DNA from: CAVYHJ01 sp963768165 [NCBI: uncultured bacterium]
GTDB lineage: Bacteria > UBP4 > UBA4092
DNA length: 64,000 bases
NCBI GenBank assembly: GCA_963768165.1
Contig: CAVYHJ010000013.1
Span: 18,857-82,856, forward strand
Direction: 5' to 3'
Made by a program: the position numbers and the translations under genes. The notes beneath the pieces were generated by a model. The model had not been told where the DNA came from and made no database searches. It was given only the letters and a program-made list of their open reading frames with translations. Below are positions 59,501 to 64,000 of this stretch, one piece after another. The stretch's first letter is position 1. Each line of letters begins with the position of its first letter.

Positions 59501-62500
59501 TATACGGTGTGGGAGATTGTGAGTACGTCTTTTGGAGTAAGCTCCTCCAGTCAGCCGGTGAGTGTAACTGAACCTACCGCGACAGTCTCATTCAGCGCCA
59601 ATCCGAGTAGCGGGAACGGGCCATTGAATGTAACCTTTATTGACAAATCGAGTTATCCGAGCAGCAGTGTAACGACCTTTGAATGGATCTTTGGAGATGG
59701 GGGGAGTGCCGGGTTTGGGACTTCGACCACCACGACGCATCAGTATGTGGCGGTGAGCGCGCCGACGACCTATACGGTGTGGGAGATTGTGAGTACGTCT
59801 TTTGGCGTGAGCTCCTCCAGTCAGCCGGTGAGTGTAACGGAACCTACCGCGACAGTATCATTCAGCGCCACACCGAGTAGCGGGAATGGGCCATTGAATG
59901 TAACCTTTATCGACAAATCGAGTTATCCGAGCAGCAGTGTAACGACCTTTGAATGGATCTTTGGAGATGGGGGGAGTGCCGGGTTTGGGACTTCGACGAC
60001 CACGACGCATCAGTATGTGGCGGTGAGCGCGCCGACGACTTATACGGTGTGGGAGATTGTGAGTACGTCTTTTGGCGTGAGCTCCTCCAGTCAGCCGGTG
60101 AGTGTAACGGAACCTACCGCGACAGTCTCATTCAGCGCCAATCCGAGTAGCGGGAACGGGCCATTGAATGTAACCTTTATCGACAAATCGAGTTATCCGA
60201 GCAGCAGTGTAACGACCTTTGAATGGATCTTTGGAGATGGGGGGAGTGCCGGGTTTGGGACTTCGACCACCACGACGCATCAGTATGTGGCGGTGAGCGC
60301 GCCGACGACTTATACGGTGTGGGAGATTGTGAGTACGTCTTTTGGCGTGAGCTCCTCCAGTCAGCCGGTGAGTGTAACGGAACCTACCGCGACAGTATCC
60401 TTCAGCGCCAATCCGAGTAGCGGGAACGGACCATTGAATGTAACCTTTATCGACAAATCGACTTATCCGAGCAGCAGTGTAACGACCTTTGAATGGATCT
60501 TTGGAGATGGGGGGAGTGCCGGATTTGGGACTTCGACCACCACGACGCATCAGTATGTAGCGGTGAGCGCGCCGACGACCTATACGGTGTGGGAGATTGT
60601 GAGTACGTCTTTTGGCGTGAGCTCCTCCAGTCAGCCGGTGAGTGTAACGGAACCTACCGCGACAGTCTCATTCAGCGCCACTCCGAATAGCGGGAATGGG
60701 CCATTGAATGTGACCTTTATTGACAAATCGAGTTATCCGAGCAGCAGTGTAACGACCTTTGAATGGATTTTCGGGGATGGATTCAGTGCCGGATTTGGGA
60801 CTTCGACCACCACGACGCATCAGTATGTAGCGGTGAGCGCGCCGACGACCTATACGGTGTGGGAGATTGTGAGTACGTCTTTTGGCGTGAGCTCCTCCAG
60901 TCAGCCGGTGAGTGTAACGGAACCTACCGCGACAGTCTCATTCAGCGCCAATCCGAGTAGCGGGAACGGACCATTGAATGTAACCTTTATCGACAAATCG
61001 ACTTATCCGAGCAGCAGTGTAACGACCTTTGAATGGATCTTTGGAGATGGGGGGAGTGCCGGATTTGGGACTTCGACCACCACGACGCATCAGTATGTAG
61101 CGGTGAGCGCGCCGACGACTTATACGGTGTGGGAGATTGTGAGTACGTCTTTTGGCGTGAGCTCCTCCAGTCAGCCGGTGAGTGTAACGGAACCTACCGC
61201 GACAGTCTCATTCAGCGCCACACCGAATAGCGGGAATGGGCCATTGAATGTAACCTTTATCGACAAATCGAGTTATCCGAGCAGCAGTGTAACGACCTTT
61301 GAATGGATCTTTGGAGATGGATTGAGTGCCGGATTTGGGACTTCGACCACCACGACGCATCAGTATGTAGCGGTGAGCGCGCCGACGACTTATACGGTGT
61401 GGGAGATTGTGAGTACGTCTTTTGGCGTGAGCTCCTCCAGTCAGCCGGTGAGTGTAACGGAACCTACCGCGACAGTCTCATTCAGCGCCACACCGAATAG
61501 CGGGAATGGGCCATTGAATGTAACCTTTATCGACAAATCGAGTTATCCGAGCAGCAGTGTAACGACCTTTGAATGGATCTTTGGAGATGGGGGGAGTGCC
61601 GGGTTTGGGACCTCGACGACCACGACGCATCAGTATGTGGCGGTGAGCGCGCCGACGACTTATACGGTGTGGGAGATTGTGAGTACGTCTTTTGGCGTGA
61701 GCTCCTCAAGTCAGCCGGTGAGTGTAACGGAACCTACCGCGACAGTCTCATTCAGCGCCACACCGAATAGCGGGAATGGGCCATTGAATGTAACCTTTAT
61801 CGACAAATCGAGTTATCCGAGCAGCAGTGTAACGACCTTTGAATGGATCTTTGGAGATGGGGGGAGTGCCGGGTTTGGGACCTCGACGACCACGACGCAT
61901 CAGTATGTGGCGGTGAGCGCGCCGACGACTTATACGGTGTGGGAGATTGTGAGTACGTCTTTTGGAGTGAGCTCCTCAAGTCAGCCGGTGAGTGTAACGG
62001 AACCTACCGCGACAGTCTCATTCAGCGCCAATCCGAGTAGCGGGAACGGACCATTGAATGTAACCTTTATTGACAAATCGAGTTATCCGAGCAGCAGTGT
62101 AACGACCTTTGAATGGATATATGGAGATGGGGGGAGTGCCGGGTTTGGGACCTCGACCACCACGACGCATCAGTATGTGGCGGTGAGCGCGCCGACGACT
62201 TATACGGTGTGGGAGATTGTGAGTACGTCTTTTGGAGTGAGCTCCTCCAGTCAGACGGTGAGTGTAACTGAACCTACCGCGACAGTATCCTTCAGCGCCA
62301 CACCGAATAGCGGGAATGGGCCCTTGAATGTGACCTTTATTGACAAATCGAGTTATCCGAGCAGCAGTGTTACGACCTTTAAATGGATTTTCGGGGATGG
62401 ATTCAGTGCCGGATTTGGGACTTCGACCACCACGACGCATCAGTATGTAGCGGTGAGCGCGCCGACGACCTATACGGTGTGGGAGATTGTGAGTACATCT

Positions 62501-64000
62501 TTTGGAGTAAGCTCCTCCAGTCAGCCGGTGAGTGTAACTGAACCTACCGCGACAGTATCCTTCAGCGCCAATCCGAGTAGCGGGAACGGACCCTTGAATG
62601 TAACCTTTATCGACAAATCGAGTTATCCGAGCAGCAGTGTAACGACCTTTGAATGGATCTTTGGAGATGGGGGGAGTGCCGGGTTTGGGACTTCGACGAC
62701 CACGACGCATCAGTATGTGGCGGTGAGCGCGCCGACGACTTATACGGTGTGGGAGATTGTGAGTACGTCTTTTGGAGTGAGCTCCTCAAGTCAGCCGGTG
62801 AGTGTAACTGAACCTACCGCGACAGTCTCATTCAGCGCCAATCCGAGTAGCGGGAACGGGCCATTGAATGTAACCTTTATTGACAAATCGAGTTATCCGA
62901 GCAGCAGTGTAACGACCTTTGAATGGATCTTTGGAGATGGGGGGAGTGCCGGGTTTGGGACTTCGACCACCACGACGCATCAGTATGTGGCGGTGAGCGC
63001 GCCGACGACCTATACGGTGTGGGAGATTGTGAGTACGTCTTTTGGCGTGAGCTCCTCCAGTCAGCCGGTGAGTGTAACGGAACCTACCGCGACAGTATCC
63101 TTCAGCGCCAATCCGAGTAGCGGGAACGGGCCATTGAATGTGACCTTTATCGACAAATCGAGTTATCCGAGCAGCAGTGTAACGACCTTTGAATGGATTT
63201 TCGGGGATGGATTCAGTGCCGGATTTGGGACTTCGACCACCACGACGCATCAGTATGTGGCGGTGAGCGCGCCGACGACCTATACGGTGTGGGAGATTGT
63301 GAGTACGTCTTTTGGCGTGAGCTCCTCCAGTCAGCCGGTGAGTGTAACGGAACCTACCGCGACAGTATCCTTCAGCGCCAATCCGAGTAGCGGGAACGGA
63401 CCATTGAATGTAACCTTTATCGACAAATCGACTTATCCGAGCAGCAGTGTAACGACCTTTGAATGGATCTTTGGAGATGGGGGGAGTGCCGGATTTGGGA
63501 CTTCGACCACCACGACGCATCAGTATGTAGCGGTGAGCGCGCCGACGACTTATACGGTGTGGGAGATTGTGAGTACGTCTTTTGGCGTGAGCTCCTCCAG
63601 TCAGCCGGTGAGTGTAACGGAACCTACCGCGACAGTCTCATTCAGCGCCACACCGAATAGCGGGAATGGGCCATTGAATGTAACCTTTATCGACAAATCG
63701 AGTTATCCGAGCAGCAGTGTAACGACCTTTGAATGGATCTTTGGAGATGGGGGGAGTGCCGGGTTTGGGACCTCGACGACCACGACGCATCAGTATGTGG
63801 CGGTGAGCGCGCCGACGACTTATACGGTGTGGGAGATTGTGAGTACGTCTTTTGGCGTGAGCTCCTCCAGTCAGCCGGTGAGTGTAACGGAACCTACCGC
63901 GACAGTCTCATTCAGCGCCACACCGAATAGCGGGAATGGGCCATTGAATGTAACCTTTATCGACAAATCGAGTTATCCGAGCAGCAGTGTAACGACCTTT
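56507..64000 (+). CDS. Giant secreted PKD-repeat protein (3' end beyond window)
   Basis: The frame is open from the ATG at 56507 to the window edge: 2498 codons and no stop. Residues about 1-37 are a long signal peptide ('CVLLLLIFSIQSGRLYA'). Residues 38-487 hold eight repeats of about 55 residues with the pattern 'SDGAGGAIITWQD.R' and 'IYAQRVNSNGSTLWTTNGVA', likely a propeller. One ordinary PKD domain (489-574, 'WSWNFGDGSTS') follows. From residue 575 come tandem 90-residue PKD repeats ('FIDKSSYPSSSV', then 'WIFGDG'). No SD is visible. PKD stalks are common in extracellular adhesins and enzymes; no catalytic domain is seen, so a surface fibre or adhesin is my best guess. Codon use changes sharply at the repeats, from AT-ending to GCG/ACG/CCG-rich. 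Confidence 0.88.
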   Translation, partial: MCKNNNNYYFREFLSRFLLKTCVLLLLIFSIQSGRLYAWSTLNGIAVCTSAGDQKYPELVSDGVAGAILTWQDSRYGAETNIFAQRVNYDGSTIWTPNGVAISTTAKSQIEPALASDGAGGAIIIWTDNRNAGNYNIYGQRVNSVGTTLWILGGVVISTVAGNQYYPQIVSDGSGGAIITWYDGRNGATNYDIYAQRVNSNGSTLWTTNGVAICTAANSQIDAVVVSDGAGGAIISWQDDRAGNNDIYAQRVNSNGSTLWTINGVAICTAANDQLFPINNSELTETIASDTAGGAIITWQDARNGATNNGIYAQRVNSNGSTLWTTNGVAISTAANNQVNPVITADGFGGADILWGDGNNNLWIQRLNSAGSTLWTTNGVLTKATTSGYGSYDIAPNGSGGAYVAWNDIRNATENYNIYAQQISSQGAVLWAINGVAAVDTTADQGSPALISDGAGNILITWHDERNGTNFDIYAQSIYSTGGITVAAPTAGFYATPTSGYGALIVNFVDTSANLPVTWSWNFGDGSTSNLQNPVHTYQTVNSPTSYTVQLIVTNSAGTSTSTRVNYIFVTEAASVVSFSATPNSGNGPLNVTFIDKSSYPSSSVTTFKWIFGDGFSAGFGTSTTTTHQYVAVSAPTTYTVWEIVSTSFGVSSSSQTVSVTEPTATVSFSATPNSGNGPLNVTFIDKSSYPSSSVTTFKWIFGDGFSAGFGTSTTTTHQYVAVSAPTTYTVWEIVSTSFGVSSSSQPVSVTEPTATVSFSANPSSGNGPLNVTFIDKSTYPSSSVTTFEWIFGDGGSAGFGTSTTTTHQYVAVSAPTTYTVWEIVSTSFGVSSSSQTVSVTEPTATVSFSATPNSGNGPLNVTFIDKSSYPSSSVTTFKWIFGDGFSAGFGTSTTTTHQYVAVSAPTTYTVWEIVSTSFGVSSSSQPVSVTEPTATVSFSANPSSGNGPLNVTFIDKSTYPSSSVTTFEWIFGDGGSAGFGTSTTTTHQYVAVSAPTTYTVWEIVSTSFGVSSSSQPVSVTEPTATVSFSANPSSGNGPLNVTFIDKSSYPSSSVTTFEWIFGDGGSAGFGTSTTTTHQYVAVSAPTTYTVWEIVSTSFGVSSSSQPVSVTEPTATVSFSATPSSGNGPLNVTFIDKSSYPSSSVTTFEWIFGDGGSAGFGTSTTTTHQYVAVSAPTTYTVWEIVSTSFGVSSSSQPVSVTEPTATVSFSANPSSGNGPLNVTFIDKSSYPSSSVTTFEWIFGDGGSAGFGTSTTTTHQYVAVSAPTTYTVWEIVSTSFGVSSSSQPVSVTEPTATVSFSANPSSGNGPLNVTFIDKSTYPSSSVTTFEWIFGDGGSAGFGTSTTTTHQYVAVSAPTTYTVWEIVSTSFGVSSSSQPVSVTEPTATVSFSATPNSGNGPLNVTFIDKSSYPSSSVTTFEWIFGDGFSAGFGTSTTTTHQYVAVSAPTTYTVWEIVSTSFGVSSSSQPVSVTEPTATVSFSANPSSGNGPLNVTFIDKSTYPSSSVTTFEWIFGDGGSAGFGTSTTTTHQYVAVSAPTTYTVWEIVSTSFGVSSSSQPVSVTEPTATVSFSATPNSGNGPLNVTFIDKSSYPSSSVTTFEWIFGDGLSAGFGTSTTTTHQYVAVSAPTTYTVWEIVSTSFGVSSSSQPVSVTEPTATVSFSATPNSGNGPLNVTFIDKSSYPSSSVTTFEWIFGDGGSAGFGTSTTTTHQYVAVSAPTTYTVWEIVSTSFGVSSSSQPVSVTEPTATVSFSATPNSGNGPLNVTFIDKSSYPSSSVTTFEWIFGDGGSAGFGTSTTTTHQYVAVSAPTTYTVWEIVSTSFGVSSSSQPVSVTEPTATVSFSANPSSGNGPLNVTFIDKSSYPSSSVTTFEWIYGDGGSAGFGTSTTTTHQYVAVSAPTTYTVWEIVSTSFGVSSSSQTVSVTEPTATVSFSATPNSGNGPLNVTFIDKSSYPSSSVTTFKWIFGDGFSAGFGTSTTTTHQYVAVSAPTTYTVWEIVSTSFGVSSSSQPVSVTEPTATVSFSANPSSGNGPLNVTFIDKSSYPSSSVTTFEWIFGDGGSAGFGTSTTTTHQYVAVSAPTTYTVWEIVSTSFGVSSSSQPVSVTEPTATVSFSANPSSGNGPLNVTFIDKSSYPSSSVTTFEWIFGDGGSAGFGTSTTTTHQYVAVSAPTTYTVWEIVSTSFGVSSSSQPVSVTEPTATVSFSANPSSGNGPLNVTFIDKSSYPSSSVTTFEWIFGDGFSAGFGTSTTTTHQYVAVSAPTTYTVWEIVSTSFGVSSSSQPVSVTEPTATVSFSANPSSGNGPLNVTFIDKSTYPSSSVTTFEWIFGDGGSAGFGTSTTTTHQYVAVSAPTTYTVWEIVSTSFGVSSSSQPVSVTEPTATVSFSATPNSGNGPLNVTFIDKSSYPSSSVTTFEWIFGDGGSAGFGTSTTTTHQYVAVSAPTTYTVWEIVSTSFGVSSSSQPVSVTEPTATVSFSATPNSGNGPLNVTFIDKSSYPSSSVTTF
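58229..64000 (+). repeat. 270-bp tandem repeat array (21 complete copies plus one partial)
   Basis: Period exactly 270 bp (90 codons) with no indel between copies: starts at 58229, 58499, 58769 and so on to 63899, the last cut at 102 bp. Copies differ at few sites; main amino-acid variants (repeat numbering) are T/N8, N/S10, S/T25, K/E35, F/G/L42 and P/T83. The first copy is the most divergent at its left edge (codons SVV instead of ATV). The array continues past the window. Confidence 0.97.

Noticed and set aside
58603-63930. Recurrent 65-codon plus-strand frames (MDLWRWGECR-type) once per repeat
   Set aside because: These are out-of-frame readings of the same PKD repeat; the true frame is continuous from 56507.
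58229-64000. CRISPR-like regular array
   Set aside because: The unit is 270 bp with no unique spacers and is protein coding, so it is a tandem protein repeat.

Overview
The window looks like a chromosomal segment from an uncultured, heterotrophic, didermic-type bacterium. It uses standard sigma-70-like promoters and Shine-Dalgarno (SD) sites, is moderately AT-rich, and is dominated by secreted or surface-associated carbohydrate-active proteins, glycosyltransferases and very large repeat proteins. I saw no rRNA, tRNA, CRISPR array or insertion-sequence transposase. I cannot assign a phylum with confidence. The intergenic DNA is littered with short palindromic and dispersed repeats, as in many candidate-phylum genomes.

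Layout. 1-3300 (minus): a truncated GH5-type glycosidase overlapping an ABC-F ATPase, a zinc-ribbon membrane protein and a pseudopilin-like protein. 3355-4543: a DUF4258/YgiT-type toxin-antitoxin-like pair, a small conserved protein, and a decayed duplicate of the pseudopilin gene's 5' end. 4671-9087: an AT-rich island with an atypical HAD-like protein, an unrecognised 459-residue protein and a membrane-anchored radical SAM protein. 9088-10934: repeat-rich DNA around a DUF433/DUF5615 pair whose toxin is frameshifted. 10935-14077: two GH5 enzymes and a GNAT acetyltransferase. 14117-22727 (minus): a tight glycan cluster (five glycosyltransferases, a radical SAM/SPASM protein, a TPR-zinc ribbon-methyltransferase). 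22999-24867: a GH127-type arabinofuranosidase.

25547-34945 is a striking block. It starts with a 1760-residue beta-helix plus glycosidase-like protein. Its 3' terminal domain, together with a downstream Kelch-type propeller gene, has been tandemly duplicated. This gives three propeller genes separated by two orphan terminal-domain copies, each lying in frame immediately behind a TAA stop. The orphan copies differ mostly at synonymous positions although they have no shared start codon.

35100-39530: a cytokinin-dehydrogenase-like FAD oxidase, a Gfo/Idh-like oxidoreductase that seems to start at ACG, a prenyl diphosphate synthase carrying an in-frame palindromic insertion, and a class I aminotransferase. 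39739-44478: a sedolisin protease fused to 11 PKD domains. 45079-55328: housekeeping and envelope genes (MGMT-like protein, flotillin with its membrane partner, a response regulator-diguanylate cyclase, a GT-C transferase, an SGNH hydrolase, a GH42-like lipoprotein, Dtd, DUF1844).

56507-64000 (open at the window edge): a giant secreted protein with a signal peptide, eight propeller-like repeats, one ordinary PKD domain, then at least 21 complete 90-residue PKD repeats that are nearly identical in DNA. The array shows concerted evolution, mosaic repeats and a 382-bp perfectly identical block 3240 bp apart. A family of structured intergenic elements (12885-12937, 44523-45080, 55966-56210) shows compensatory stem changes and may be an undescribed RNA or regulatory element.
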